The position numbers were made by a program, and so were the translations under genes. DNA of 64,000 bases. Source: Pseudorhodobacter turbinis. Lineage in GTDB: Bacteria > Pseudomonadota > Alphaproteobacteria > Rhodobacterales > Rhodobacteraceae. Where the stretch lies: NCBI RefSeq assembly GCF_005234135.1, contig NZ_CP039965.1:806001-870000 (forward strand), given 5' to 3'. The notes under the pieces are model-generated. The model searched no databases. It was not told the DNA's origin and saw nothing but the letters and a program-made list of their open reading frames with translations. The first letter of the stretch is position 1, and each line of letters starts with the position of its first letter. Positions 1-9,000 of this stretch are shown here, in pieces.

Positions 1-2
1 CC

Positions 3-79
3 GGGCCTGTAGCTCAACTGGTTAGAGCAGGGCGCTCATAACGCCTTGGTTGCGGGTTCAAGTCCTGCCGGGCCTACCA
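3..79 (+). tRNA. tRNA with CAT anticodon, probably tRNA-Ile2 (or elongator Met)
   Basis: A complete cloverleaf is visible: acceptor arms GGGCCTG and CGGGCCT, D-arm GCTC/GAGC, anticodon stem GGGCG/CGCCT around loop CTCATAA, T-arm GCGGG-TTCAAGT-CCTGC, and an encoded CCA end. The anticodon is CAT. The TTGGT stretch after the anticodon arm resembles bacterial tRNA-Ile2, whose C34 is modified to lysidine so that it reads AUA. The initiator type is unlikely. The choice between Ile2 and elongator Met rests on remembered resemblance only. Confidence 0.93.
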
Positions 80-213
80 TACTTTTCAGTGACTTAGCTG
101 AAACCGCCGATTTGCCAAAAAGGTTCATTGAACCGAGTTTTGGTTTTAGAGGTATTATCGGGCGCATCTGGCTGCGAATCCCGCAGGATCTTGGCAACAC
201 AACTTCCCACATT

Positions 214-447
214 TTACCACATTTTCTTTATGCCCGACAGTTGTAGGATCAGCTCGTGAGATTTCTCGTAAGGTTCCGGCCTACCGAGGAGCACGTGACC
301 AAGAATTTCCAATACCCCCCAAGCTTTGTTCCATAAATTCTCGTCTCTTTGCGCATGGCTTCGCACGCCTTTCAAATTTTCCAGATGTAAGGCAGCCCCG
401 TTGTCCCGCGTAGGACCGTAGCCAATAGGATCGCCGCATTCCTTAGG
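214..447 (-). pseudogene. C-terminal fragment of an unrecognised protein
   Basis: The minus strand reads open for about 77 codons and ends at a TAA (214-216). The translation looks like genuine protein, with segments such as GDPIGYGPTRDNGAAL and WGVLEILGHVLLGRPEPYEK, but it has no start of its own because an in-frame TGA lies at 448-450. It sits downstream, on the same strand, of two helicase fragments, so it may be the tail of one of those genes. I do not recognise the family. Confidence 0.4.
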
Positions 448-492
448 TCAAGCGGCGCCGCGAGGAAAAAAGAGGTAAAGACATTGGCAAGA

Positions 493-538
493 TTTTTCCA
501 TTTCGTACTCCTCCTTGCGAGAGCACGAAATGGAAAAA
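493..538. repeat. 14-bp perfect inverted repeat
   Basis: TTTTTCCATTTCGT at 493-506 is perfectly inverted at 525-538, with an 18-base spacer. It lies in the decayed region downstream of the helicase relics. It could be a stem-loop or the footprint of a lost element. No function can be read from it. Confidence 0.6.
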
Positions 539-725
539 CGTGCCGAAGAAAAACATATGCACTGGTCGAAATACCTTCTGCTGCTCAGGACAGCCAGTAG
601 CATCACACGCTTGGAAAAAGGGAGGGAGACCGAGCGTTTGAAGCCGCCACGAACGGCGGTAAAAAAGGACAGAAAAATGGAAAATTTCTCCCCCACCTCC
701 TCGGTTTTTTCGAAGGACCCTTCCC

Positions 726-881
726 TCAAGATCGTTCGACTTTTTTTCGCCGAGTTCGGTGAAGCAACTCAGAACGCCATTCTCCTGCTGGGAGGTCCAA
801 ACGCCCAGCCTCGATCAGGGCTGTTGCGATGCGGGTTTTGCCCATGCCGACCTCATCTGCGAGGAGGGTCATGCGACGGCC
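726..881 (-). pseudogene. Fragment of an SF2/SNF2-type helicase (motif I only)
   Basis: The minus strand encodes LADEVGMGKTRIATALIEAG, the Walker A (motif I) signature of SNF2-like and DISARM-type SF2 helicases, then runs out of similarity and stops at 726-728. Only the nucleotide-binding loop survives out of a protein that would normally have many hundreds of residues. It directly abuts the C-terminal piece of a different helicase, so the junction is a deletion scar. Defence and repair islands often carry such helicases. The link to defence is inference. Confidence 0.6.
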
Positions 882-885
882 ACCC

Positions 886-1101
886 CTGATCACTGTTCAT
901 CGTGCAGACGCCTAATGACTGATCTGGATGACGGCTCATGTGTCTTACAACAGCACTTACAACTGCCCGAGCCTCAATCTCGTTGCGACCAGATTTGTAA
1001 GCGCCAGGCACTTCAACGATATGGACACCCATGTCAGGGTCGTCCTCTTGTGGCGACGGGAAGATAGTCAACTCTTCCTTGTACATCATCTTGTTGGAAA
1101 A
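886..1101 (-). pseudogene. C-terminal fragment of an SF1 (DUF4011/UPF1-like) helicase
   Basis: The minus strand encodes FSNKMMYKEELTIFPSP, then IEARAVVSAVVRHMSRHPDQ and SLGVCTMNSDQ. This matches the second RecA-like domain (AAA_12 type) of large UPF1-like helicases, where the consensus runs FSN-x-x-Y-x-x-x-L-x-x-FPSP and SLGVVT-x-N. The frame then leaves the family and is replaced by the SF2 motif I fragment. The upstream end is cut by IS5-family sequence near 1102. It is a non-functional remnant. Confidence 0.6.
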
Positions 1102-1273
1102 CTGGATTACCTATAAGACGACGAACTGGGCTGATTATAACGCGGCGTTAAAGCGCCGCGGATCACTGACGATCCGTTGGCCGGTAGGCGATTACGTGTA
1201 ATGGTAATCCCCCCCGAAAGTAAGGGGCTGCGGAAGTAGAATTTTCTCGGCAAGATGAACGAGGAGATTTTGA

Positions 1274-1537
1274 ATGAAAATGACCAGATATAGCGAACCC
1301 CAGATCCTTGCGATCCTGCGCCAAGCCGAAGGTGGTGTGCCGGTGGCCGAGCTTTGCCGTGAACATGGCATGAGCAATGCGTCGTTTTACAAATGGCGTG
1401 CGAAGTATGGTGGCATGGATGCATCCATGGTCAGCCAGATGAAAGCCATGGAGGAAGAGAACCGCAGGCTGAAGCGGATGTATGCAGATCTGAGCATGCA
1501 GGCGGACTTATTGAAGGAAGCCCTCGGAAAAAAGTAA
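1274..1537 (+). CDS. IS3-family transposase OrfA
   Basis: This 87-residue protein has an N-terminal helix-turn-helix (about residues 10-45, [20 protein letters not shown]) and a C-terminal leucine-zipper-like helix rich in E, K and L. OrfA binds the element ends. Near its stop there is an A6G slippery run (1528-1534), where a -1 frameshift joins it to OrfB to make the full OrfAB transposase. This arrangement is well known in IS3 elements. The frame is intact. Confidence 0.92.
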   Translation: MKMTRYSEPQILAILRQAEGGVPVAELCREHGMSNASFYKWRAKYGGMDASMVSQMKAMEEENRRLKRMYADLSMQADLLKEALGKK

Positions 1538-1563
1538 CGGGGCCATCTCAGCGCCGCGAGATG

Positions 1564-2361
1564 GCCGAAACGGCGGTAGAGCGACGGGGCGTCAGCATCG
1601 CGCTGGCGTGCCGGGCCTTCGAGGTCAGCGAGACCTGCTATCGTTACAGCCCGAAGCTGAAAGACGAGAACGAGGTGATCGCCGATCTGCTGACAGGGCT
1701 GACGGATGCGCGCAAGACTTGGGGATTTGGCCTGTGTTTCCTGCATTTGCGCAACGTGAAGGGGCATCCGTGGAACCACAAGCGGGTCTACCGGATCTAC
1801 TGTGAGCTGGAACTGAACCTGCGCATCAAGCCGCGCAAGCGGCTGAAACGGGAGAAGCCTGACGTTCTGGCGGTCCCGAACAGACCGAATGTGACCTGGT
1901 CCATGGACTTCATGGCGGATCGCCTCGGCGACGGCAGGGCTTTTCGGCTTTTGAATGTGTTGGACGACTTCAACCGCGAAGGGCTGGGGATCGAGGTTGA
2001 TTTCTCGCTCCCTGCCGAACGGGTCATCCGCAGCCTTGATCGCATTATCGAATGGCGCGGAAAACCGGGCACGATCAGGGTCGACAATGGGCCGGAATAT
2101 ATCAGCGAAACACTGAGAAAATGGGCTGAGAAACATAGTGTTACGATCCAGCACATCCAACCCGGACAGCCCCAGCAGAACGCCTATGTCGAGCGCTACA
2201 ACCGGACGGTTCGGCATGAATGGCTGGATCAATACATCATCGAAAGCATCGAGGAGGCTCAGGATCAGGCCACACAATGGCTCTGGACATATAACAACGA
2301 CCGCCCGAACATGGGCATCGGCGGCATCACACCCGCTATGAAACTGAAAATGGCCGCGTAA
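1564..2361 (+). CDS. IS3-family transposase OrfB (DDE integrase)
   Basis: This is the catalytic part of the transposase, normally made as an OrfAB fusion through the -1 frameshift at 1528-1534; the frame is open from upstream of that site. It has an HTH_21-type N-terminal segment, then an rve integrase core with the DDE triad visible as [17 protein letters not shown] and NAYVERYNR. The C-terminus ([19 protein letters not shown]) is typical. The coordinates given use the first plausible internal ATG. The frame is intact, so the element may still be active. Confidence 0.9.
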   Translation, partial: AETAVERRGVSIALACRAFEVSETCYRYSPKLKDENEVIADLLTGLTDARKTWGFGLCFLHLRNVKGHPWNHKRVYRIYCELELNLRIKPRKRLKREKPDVLAVPNRPNVTWSMDFMADRLGDGRAFRLLNVLDDFNREGLGIEVDFSLPAERVIRSLDRIIEWRGKPGTIRVDNGPEYISETLRKWAEKHSVTIQHIQPGQPQQNAYVERYNRTVRHEWLDQYIIESIEEAQDQATQWLWTYNNDRPNMGIGGITPAMKLKMAA

Positions 2362-2510
2362 GTTCTACAGATGCACCCCGTTAAAAAGGGGGCGATTACC
2401 TAATCGCCGTAAGGCTGGTTCTATCCCGAGATGAACTGGGATGCCGAACCTTCCGGCAAGCGGGGCAGGTCGCGGACATTTAGTGACGCTGCCATCCAGA
2501 CGTGCCTGAC

Positions 2511-2523
2511 CACTGCCCTCTCA
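2511..2523. repeat. Possible scar of palindromic elements at an IS5 deletion
   Basis: CACTGCCCTCTCA sits exactly where the IS5 transposase jumps from QTCLT to GIKVEGEGEW, losing roughly 190 bp. CACTGCC equals the left end of the nearby elements, and CCTCTCA equals the inverted right end of the 37-bp class. It may mark a deletion between two element copies. It is short, so chance is possible. Confidence 0.35.
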
Positions 2524-2607
2524 GGCATCAAGGTCGAGGGTGAAGGCGAATGGAACGCCCGCAAGCACGGCGGCCCCAAGCGACGCGTCTGGCGCAGGAT
2601 CCACATC

Positions 2608-2648
2608 CACTGCCCGGTAGGCGATTGCAAAGCAATCTGCCGAGAGGG
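2608..2648 (+). repeat. 41-bp palindromic element inside IS5 transposase
   Basis: The element begins CACTGCCCGG, has inner hairpin GATTGC-AAA-GCAATC and ends CCGAGAGGG. The flanks are ATCCACATC and GGTATCGATGAG. Cutting out exactly 41 bases restores the IS5 reading RIHI-GIDEQ. There is no target duplication. The insertion shifts the reading frame. Confidence 0.88.
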
Positions 2649-2988
2649 GGTATCGATGAGCAAACGCCGGAAGCCAGAGCGGTTGAGATCACGGGCAGCA
2701 ATACCGGTGATGCACCGATGTTGCCCTATCTGCTCAACCAGATCCCACGCGATCAGCAGATCGGCAGCGTAACTGCGGATGGTGCATACGACACGCGCCG
2801 ATGCCATAACGCCATTGCCGATCATGGAGCCTCTGCGGTCATCCCCCCGCGTAGAAATGCCCAGCCATGGAAGCCAACCACTGCCGGGGCCATGGCAGGA
2901 ACGACGCACTCCGCGCATCAAGATATCTGGGTCGGGCACTCTGGCGAAACTGGAGCGGATACCTCCGCCGGAGCCGCGTCGAGACAAA

Positions 2989-3029
2989 CCCTTTCGGGCT
3001 CATGCTTCGCATAACCCTGCCGGGCAGCG
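2989..3029 (-). repeat. 41-bp palindromic element inside IS5 transposase (inverted)
   Basis: On the plus strand it runs from CCCTTTCGGGC to CCTGCCGGGCAGCG. It lies between GAGACAAA and GATGCATTGC, and exact removal restores VETK-MHCMKLLG. In the element's own orientation the preceding bases are CATC. A 5'-truncated near-identical copy occurs at 20700-20734. Confidence 0.88.
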
Positions 3030-3135
3030 GATGCATTGCATGAAACTGCTGGGCCAGGGCCTAATGGCGCGCGACTTTGACCGCCAGGTCGCCGAGGTTC
3101 AAGTGCGCGTTGCGATCCTGAACGGCTACACCGCC

Positions 3136-3675
3136 CATGACCCCGATAACACGGGGTCTTTGCGTGGTGAAGTTGCGCGGCTGGTGGATCAGCTGGATGT
3201 TTCAAAGGTGATCGTGACGTCGCCTGGCGAGTATCGTTTGATGGCGGAGATGAAGCAATGGGCGGCGGAGTTGAACGTGCCCGTGACCATCCGGCCTGAT
3301 GATCGCTGTTTCTGTGGCACGGATGAATTTGCCGTTTGGACCGAGGGCCGCAAGCAGCTGCGTATGGAGTATTTTTACCGCGGGATGCGCAAGAAACATG
3401 GCGTGTTGATGCGTGATGATGGGCCTATTGGCGGGCAGTGGAATTATGATGCCGACAACCGCAAACGGCCGCCCGAAAACCTGACGATGCCTGATCCATT
3501 TCACCCGGAGAGTGATGACATCACCCAAGAGGTGATCGCCCTCGTGACCGAAAACTTCCCCGATCATTTCGGCGACATAAACCCCTTTCATTTCGCCGCG
3601 GCCCGCGACGGGGCTTTGCAGGCGTTGGATATGTTTGTGGATGCGCGGTTGCCTCTTTTTGCATCGTACAATTAA
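3136..3675 (+). pseudogene. Internal fragment of an FeS-BCP-type cryptochrome/photolyase gene
   Basis: The reading DNTGSLRGEVARLVDQ, then WTEGRKQLRMEYFYRGMRKK, HGVLMRDDGPIGGQWNYDAD and FPDHFGDINPFHFA is characteristic of the iron-sulfur bacterial cryptochrome/photolyase family (PhrB-like). Full members have about 500 residues. Only about 180 remain, lacking the N-terminal start and the C-terminal FAD and FeS region, and the frame ends abruptly with LFASYN. It continues in frame from the IS5 transposase remnant, so the 5' junction was made by an IS-associated rearrangement. No DNA-repair activity is expected. Confidence 0.75.
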
Positions 3676-4343
3676 TGCGTGTGGACAGAGCCTACTGTTC
3701 AATGCAGCTTATTCAAGCCTTCTCATTAGCTTAACAGCAAATGGGTCTGTGCTTTTGGCGTCGAATCCCAAGTTCAGGTGGGACCGAACTTCGCAAGCCG
3801 AAGAGCGAAGCTACGGATTTTGCCTCTCTACGTAGCAGGGTGAGCGAGGGAAAAAGCATTAGAAGATGGTGTCGTTTTCTGTTAAACGGAAAAAAGAAAT
3901 ACGCTATAAAGACCGTGTAAGAGACACTTGTAACTGAAAGGACTAATTGTCCTTTTTGGGTGGTTTTTTGGCCATTCTTGGAAGCATAACGTGACCACCG
4001 GGCAGAAACGCCCGGTTGTCGCGGCTTAACCCCTGAAACACGATGCTCAAGGTTCGACTCTGTCCCAAGGGATATGGTGCGGTAGGAGTGTCGTCCAAAA
4101 CCGAATTCGAAGAAATTCTAATATTGTTTGGATTTCTCCTGAACACGGGAGGCAAACCCATTGCTCCTCGGCGGATGTCCCGCAGTTGAAACCTGACCGG
4201 TGGGTGGCCCGGAACAGTGTGGCTTCCATGGGGTAGATGCGTTGAATGGGGTGGTCGCGTGTGCTGACCAGGGCGATAGGTTGTCTCAGAGGGCAACTAT
4301 ACTCGGTGGGCCCCTTCTCTGAGGTTCATGTCCTGAAGCGCAA
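3676..4343. other. Non-coding or unrecognised stretch
   Basis: I see no convincing gene here. Open frames on both strands (for example 3943-4296 minus) have unnatural composition. A short hairpin CCGGGC/GCCCGG lies at 3998-4015. The stretch is more AT-rich than the flanking operons and is probably rearrangement debris. Confidence 0.4.
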
Positions 4344-4368
4344 ATGGGGCGGCCAGAGGCCACCCCAT
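4344..4368. terminator. Hairpin, possible terminator of the small minus-strand gene
   Basis: ATGGGG-C-GGCC, loop AGA, GGCC-A-CCCCAT forms a stem of ten pairs with one mismatch, just past the 3' end of the minus-strand frame ending at 4412. No strong T-run follows, so termination is uncertain. Confidence 0.4.
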
Positions 4369-4411
4369 CGTCTATCAATTTATCTCTGGCCTAACCGATC
4401 GCAGCCGAATC

Positions 4412-4711
4412 TTAATTGGCCAAGTCGCCCGCTCGTTCGCGTTGATCGACGGCCATGCCATCGCTGGATGTGAAGCCACCCGTCATTTGGACGTTCGCCA
4501 GCGGCGGCATCACAATCAAGAGAGCGCCAAGAAAAGCTGGTACAGACATTGGAACGAAGCAGAGCGTCTGGTCCCGGTGCTGTAGCTTGGCCGGACCAAT
4601 GGCCTGCGCTACAAGTGTGCCAAAACCCCAAGGAAACAACGCCAACGTCAAAACTGCACCAGCAACTTCATGCAAATCGCCCTTGCAACCCCGACGCGCG
4701 GCCAAATGCAT
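4412..4711 (-). CDS. Small hypothetical membrane protein
   Basis: A 99-residue frame with two likely membrane segments, VLTLALFPWGFGTLVAQAIG (about residues 20-39) and VPAFLGALLIVMPPLANV (about 56-74), and a polar C-terminus. I do not recognise the family. A stem-loop follows its stop, which supports a real transcript. It is divergent from the efflux operon at 4832, but nothing links it to that pump. It may be spurious or a remnant. Confidence 0.35.
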   Translation of the reverse strand: MHLAARRGCKGDLHEVAGAVLTLALFPWGFGTLVAQAIGPAKLQHRDQTLCFVPMSVPAFLGALLIVMPPLANVQMTGGFTSSDGMAVDQRERAGDLAN

Positions 4712-4831
4712 CAGGCAGCTATGGCCTATGTGCTCTTTTCCGCCGCGTCAGAAAAATTCATTTTCTTCCAACGGAAACGCATTACACCAACGTATAACGC
4801 TCTAAATGCACTGGCTAGGACACATTAACGG

Positions 4832-6028
4832 ATGCGCAGACTGATAAGCTTGGGGATGGCAGCCGCCATTTTGTTTGGGGCCTATGCCCTTACTTTTGGT
4901 GTGCCTACAGCGGTTTCAGCGCTTATCGCGCCCGGTACTGGTGAAGGGACCCACACAACAGCCGCAACGTCGGCAGGCCCTTCTGGTGCCCGCCCCGCAG
5001 GCCGGGGCAAGCGTTCCAACACGACAACCGTCGTGACCGCCCCGCTGGAAATGCAACCCTATGAGAGCATTTTGAACGCAATCGGCACTGCATCCTCCTT
5101 GCGCAGCGTCGATATTGTATCGGACAGCGCGGGGACCGTGGTCGAGGCGAACCTATCGGCAAACCGCGAAGTCACCGAAGGCGATGTCCTCCTCCGCTTT
5201 GACAGTCGCACCGAAGCATTGAACCTTGAAATTGCACAGGCCAATCTGCAACAGGCCTCGGATACGGTCACGCGATATGAGCGCCTTCGACAGGGTGGCA
5301 ATTCCACCGTCACCGATGTGACCATATCAGATGCGCAGGTGGCCCTTCGGCTGGCCGAGGCTGCCGTCGGTCTGGCCGAAGTTGCGCTGGATGAGCGCAG
5401 CATCCCTGCCCCGATCAGCGGGCGTTTAGGGCTAAGTGATATCCAAGTGGGCGACAGGCTTAGCGCCAATGACTTCATCGTCAACATTGATCAGGCCGAT
5501 ACGCTTTTGGTGGAATTCGAACTGCCCGAACGCGCAATCGGGCTGCTGGCCGAGGCTAAAGAAGTTCTGGTTTCGACCTCGGCGTTTACCGGCAAGGTGA
5601 TCACCGGAGAGATCATCTCCTTTGACAGCCGGATCGATGCGGTGACGCGCAGCGTGACGGTAAAGGCCCGGATCGACAATTCCGATGCGCTTTTGTGGCC
5701 GGGCATGACCTTTGCCGTGCGCCTGCTGCAAGAAAGCGCGCCCCTGCCGATGATCCCTTCGACCGCAATCACGTGGTCCCGCTCCGGGTCAAGCGTATGG
5801 GTGGATGAGGGCGGCACCGCCAAAGAGGTACCCGTGACGATCCTGTTCCGGCAAAACGACTCTGTCTGGATTGATGCCGATATTGCCGAAGGCACGTTGG
5901 TGGTGACAGAGGGCGCGCATAAACTGCGCGCCGGCAGCAAGATTTCCACGGCGGGCGGGGCACGTAATGGCAAGGGACGCCCTCCGCGCACGGCCGATAA
6001 GAAAACCGCGACCGAGGAACCGAAATGA
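4832..6028 (+). CDS. RND efflux periplasmic adaptor (membrane fusion protein)
   Basis: A 398-residue HlyD/AcrA-type adaptor that links an inner-membrane RND pump to an outer-membrane channel. It has an N-terminal hydrophobic anchor or signal (about residues 4-30), a low-complexity T/S/G/R linker (about 35-65), a split lipoyl domain around a helical hairpin (VVEANLSANREVTEGDVLLRF, then IPAPISGRLGLSDIQVGD) and beta-barrel segments. The C-terminus is Lys/Arg/Thr-rich. It overlaps the downstream permease gene by ATGA, so the two are co-translated. No TolC-type gene is in the window. The substrate is unknown. Confidence 0.9.
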   Translation: MRRLISLGMAAAILFGAYALTFGVPTAVSALIAPGTGEGTHTTAATSAGPSGARPAGRGKRSNTTTVVTAPLEMQPYESILNAIGTASSLRSVDIVSDSAGTVVEANLSANREVTEGDVLLRFDSRTEALNLEIAQANLQQASDTVTRYERLRQGGNSTVTDVTISDAQVALRLAEAAVGLAEVALDERSIPAPISGRLGLSDIQVGDRLSANDFIVNIDQADTLLVEFELPERAIGLLAEAKEVLVSTSAFTGKVITGEIISFDSRIDAVTRSVTVKARIDNSDALLWPGMTFAVRLLQESAPLPMIPSTAITWSRSGSSVWVDEGGTAKEVPVTILFRQNDSVWIDADIAEGTLVVTEGAHKLRAGSKISTAGGARNGKGRPPRTADKKTATEEPK

Positions 6029-9000
6029 CCGCGCCGAGCACCCCTAAAACCCGATCCGGCTTTGCGGATCTATTCGTCGCCCGCCCGATTTTCGGCATTG
6101 TGATCAACCTTTTGATCCTTATCGCCGGCCTGGCGGCACTAGCCTCTGTCGATGTGCGGGAAATGCCGGATGTGGACCAGCCGGTTTTGTCGGTACGCAC
6201 CACCTATGAGGGCGCGGTGCCAAGTACGGTTGACCGCGAGGTTACGCAGGTTCTTGAGGACGCCCTCAGCGCACTCGAGGGGCTTTCCTATATCGAGTCC
6301 ACCTCGTCTACCGGCTCCAGCCGCATCACCATTGACCTTTCTGAGGGCACCGATGTGGATGTTGCTGCCAATGAGGCCCGCGAGATTATCTCCGGCACAC
6401 TGCGCCAGTTGCCAAGCGCACTTGAGGATGACCCGAGTGTGTCGAAAAGCGACAGCAATGCCGACGCGATCATTCGTCTTGCGCTTTTGGGCGATGCCAG
6501 CCTTGATGAGCTGACTGCATTGGCCGAAGGTGCGGTCTATGACCGGCTTTCCGTTATCGACGGCATTGCCGAGGTTACGTTGCGCGGCGACCGGCCGAAC
6601 GAGTTCCTTGTGACCCTTGATATGCCCGCCCTCCTGAGCCGCGGCATGACGGTTTTTGACGTATCCGACGCGCTTTCGGCCCTGCGCGATGACACGCCGC
6701 TGGGGCAGCTGGAAACGAACTCCCAAACCCTTGCGCTGCGCGTCGGCAATGCCAATGTGACAACCGCCATGGTCGGTCAGGTGCCGATCGATGCGAAAAC
6801 GCGGGTCTCGGATGTGGCCTTTGTGCGGCTGGTTCCCAAAGACGGCGCGGTAGTGACGCGCGTCAACGGGCAAACCGCCGTTGGGCTGGACATCACGCGC
6901 CAATCCGTGGGCAACACGCTGGCCATCTCCAAGGATGTGGGCATTGCGGTGGCAGAGCTGCAGTCATCGTTGCCAGAAGGTGTTCAGCTTATCGTCACAT
7001 CCGACGACGGCACCTTTATTGCGGGATCGCTAAGCGAGGTCATGAAGTCCATCGGCTTGGCCACAGTGATTGTTATTGTGGTAATCTTTGCTTTCTTGCG
7101 GTCGCCGCGCGCCACGATCATTCCTGCCGTAACCATCCCTGTATCGCTGATCGGCACCATTGCTGCGATCTGGCTGACGGGCTTTTCGGTCAATACCATC
7201 AGCCTCTTGGCGTTGGTTTTGGCAACCGGCATGGTGGTGGACGATTCCATCGTGGTGATCGAGAACATCGTGCGCAAACGCAAACAGGGCATGGGCGCCT
7301 TTGCCGCCGCAGCCGCTGGCACAAACGAAGTGTTTTTCGCCGTCATCTCGACCACGGCCACGCTTGCCGCCGTGTTCATCCCCATCTCGTTTTTGCCCGG
7401 TCAGGCAGGCGGCGTGTTCAGCGAGTTCGGTTTTGTGCTCGCCTTTGCTGTGACCCTATCCTCGATCACCGCTTTGACCTTGGCCCCCGTCATGGCCGCC
7501 TTTCTTGACCCGGGCAAGGTAGACGCTTCGTCGCCAGCCCCCGTCAAACCCGGCTTTGCCGCGCGCAGCTTTGACGCGGTGATGGACCGCGCGATCCGGA
7601 TGCCATTGCTTGTGCTGGCCATTGCGGGCGGTTTCGTCATCATCGCTGCAGGGGCCGCAGGCACCCTGTCATCCAGCATCACCCCAGAAGAGGATCGGGG
7701 TTTCTTCCTGATCCAGGCGCGGGGGGCCTCGGATACGACCATCGACTATCTTGATACCCAAGTGGCCATGGTGGAAGAGATCCTGACCCCCTATCAGGAA
7801 AGCGGTGAGATTGCCGCCGTGCAAAGCATCATCGGTGTCGGCGGCGGCACCCGCGCCTTTATCGTTGTGCGCCTTCCCGATTGGTCCGAACGTGACCGCA
7901 GCCAAGCGCAGATCATCGATGAAATCAGCACAAGTCTGGCGCAGGTTCCCGGCGTGCAGGCCAGTGCACGCTCTACCAACAGCCTGAATATTCGGGGCGC
8001 GGGGCAAGGGTTGCAATTTGCGGTCACCGGCAAGGATGTCGAAGCAATGACAAAGGCCGCCGATGCCCTTGTTGCCGCGATTGCGCAGGATGAAGCCTTC
8101 CTCAACCCCCAGCTTTCCAATGATTCAGTGCAGGCCCAATATGAGGTGCGCGTTGATCCGGAAATGACCAGCGTCTTTGGCCTGACCGAGGCCGAGATCA
8201 CCCAGACCGTAAGCGCGATGGTTCAGGGCAAAACGGCCGTCTCTGTATTCAGCGACGATATTGAAACCGACGTGAATATCGTTCCGGGTGGCCAGCCGAT
8301 CAATGATCCCTCAGACTTGGAAAACATCCAGTTGCGCCTGCCCGGTGGCAGCTATGTCCCCCTGTCCGCCGCAGCAGAGTTGGTGCCGGTTGTCAGCCAG
8401 TCGACGCTGGAACGGCAGGGCGGCTCTCTGGCGGTCTCGGTACAGGCCAACCTCGCCGAAGGCGTCGATCTTGGCACCGCGATGTCCCGCGTAACAGAAA
8501 TCGCCGCCGAGATATTGCCCGACGGCATGGGCCTGACGTTCACCGGCGAAGCGGCCACCCTAAGCGACAGCCAGACCGAGATGTTCATCGTGTTCGGTGT
8601 GGCCTTCGTTGTGGTCTTCCTCGTCCTTGCCGCGCAATTTGAAAGCATTGCCAGCGCTGTCGTTATCATGCTGACAGTGCCATTTGGCCTTGCCGCAGCG
8701 CTTTTGGCAATCTCGCTTAGCGGCGGGTCGCTAAACTATTACAGCCAGATCGGGCTGGTGATGCTGATCGGGGTAATGGCCAAGAACGGTATCCTGATCG
8801 TCGAATTTGCCAATCAGTTGCGTGAGGATGGCCAAGATATCGATAGCGCAATCCGCGATGCCTTGCGGCTTCGGATCAGGCCGGTGATGATGACGATGGT
8901 CTCAACGGTTTTTGGCGGCTTGCCCCTGATCTTTACATCTGGCGCCGGAGCAGAGGCGCGCATCGCCGTCGGCTGGGTCATCGTCGGCGGGCTTGGTTTT

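Larger units (their letters stand above)
1203..2400 (+). mobile_element. Complete IS3-family element (IS407/IS51-like)
   Basis: A 1198-bp element has imperfect terminal inverted repeats: GGTAATCCCCCCCGAAAG on the left and, on the complement of the right end, GGTAATCGCCCCCTTTTT, with GGGGTGC and GTAGAA also shared further in. It carries two overlapping transposase frames. TAAT occurs on both sides (1199-1202 and 2401-2404) and is the likely target duplication. The target was the palindromic element inside the older IS5. A decayed relative lies at 17160-17600. Confidence 0.85.
1175..2415 (+). repeat. 39-bp palindromic element, split by an IS3 insertion
   Basis: The left 28 bases (1175-1202) and right 11 bases (2405-2415) join, after removal of the IS3 and its TAAT duplication, into a 39-bp element with inner stem GGCGATTA/TAATCGCC. 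It matches the 41-bp element at 2608-2648 (shared CCGGTAGGCGATT). It sits exactly between GATC (1171-1174) and TGGTTC (2416) of the IS5 transposase. Removing everything restores GSLTI-WFYPEM. Confidence 0.8.
1103..3135 (+). mobile_element. IS5-family relic carrying palindromic elements and an inserted IS3
   Basis: IS5-type transposase pieces occur in order on the plus strand: YKTTNWADYNAALKRRGSLTI (1112-1174), WFYPEMNWDAEPSGKRGR (from 2416), FSDAAIQTCLT (to 2510), GIKVEGEGEWNARKHGG (from about 2524), GIDEQTPEARAVEITGSNTG (from 2649), SVTADGAYDTRRCH, then MHCMKLLGQRLMARDFDRQ (from 3030) up to GYTA at 3135. Interruptions are a 39-bp palindromic element that is itself split by an IS3 (1203-2400), a deletion of roughly 190 bp with a short scar at 2511-2523, and 41-bp elements at 2608-2648 and 2989-3029. 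The 3' end is replaced by a photolyase fragment. The gene cannot make an active transposase. Confidence 0.85.

Noticed and set aside
3943..4296. Minus-strand open frame of 117 codons
   Set aside because: Pro/Arg/His-rich sequence without motif or ribosome-binding site, in rearrangement debris.
4262..4300. Hairpin-like GTTGTCTCAGAGGGCAAC resembling the scar at 46930
   Set aside because: It lacks the left palindrome, the GAGAGGG end and a CATC-like flank, so it cannot be assigned to the palindromic element family.
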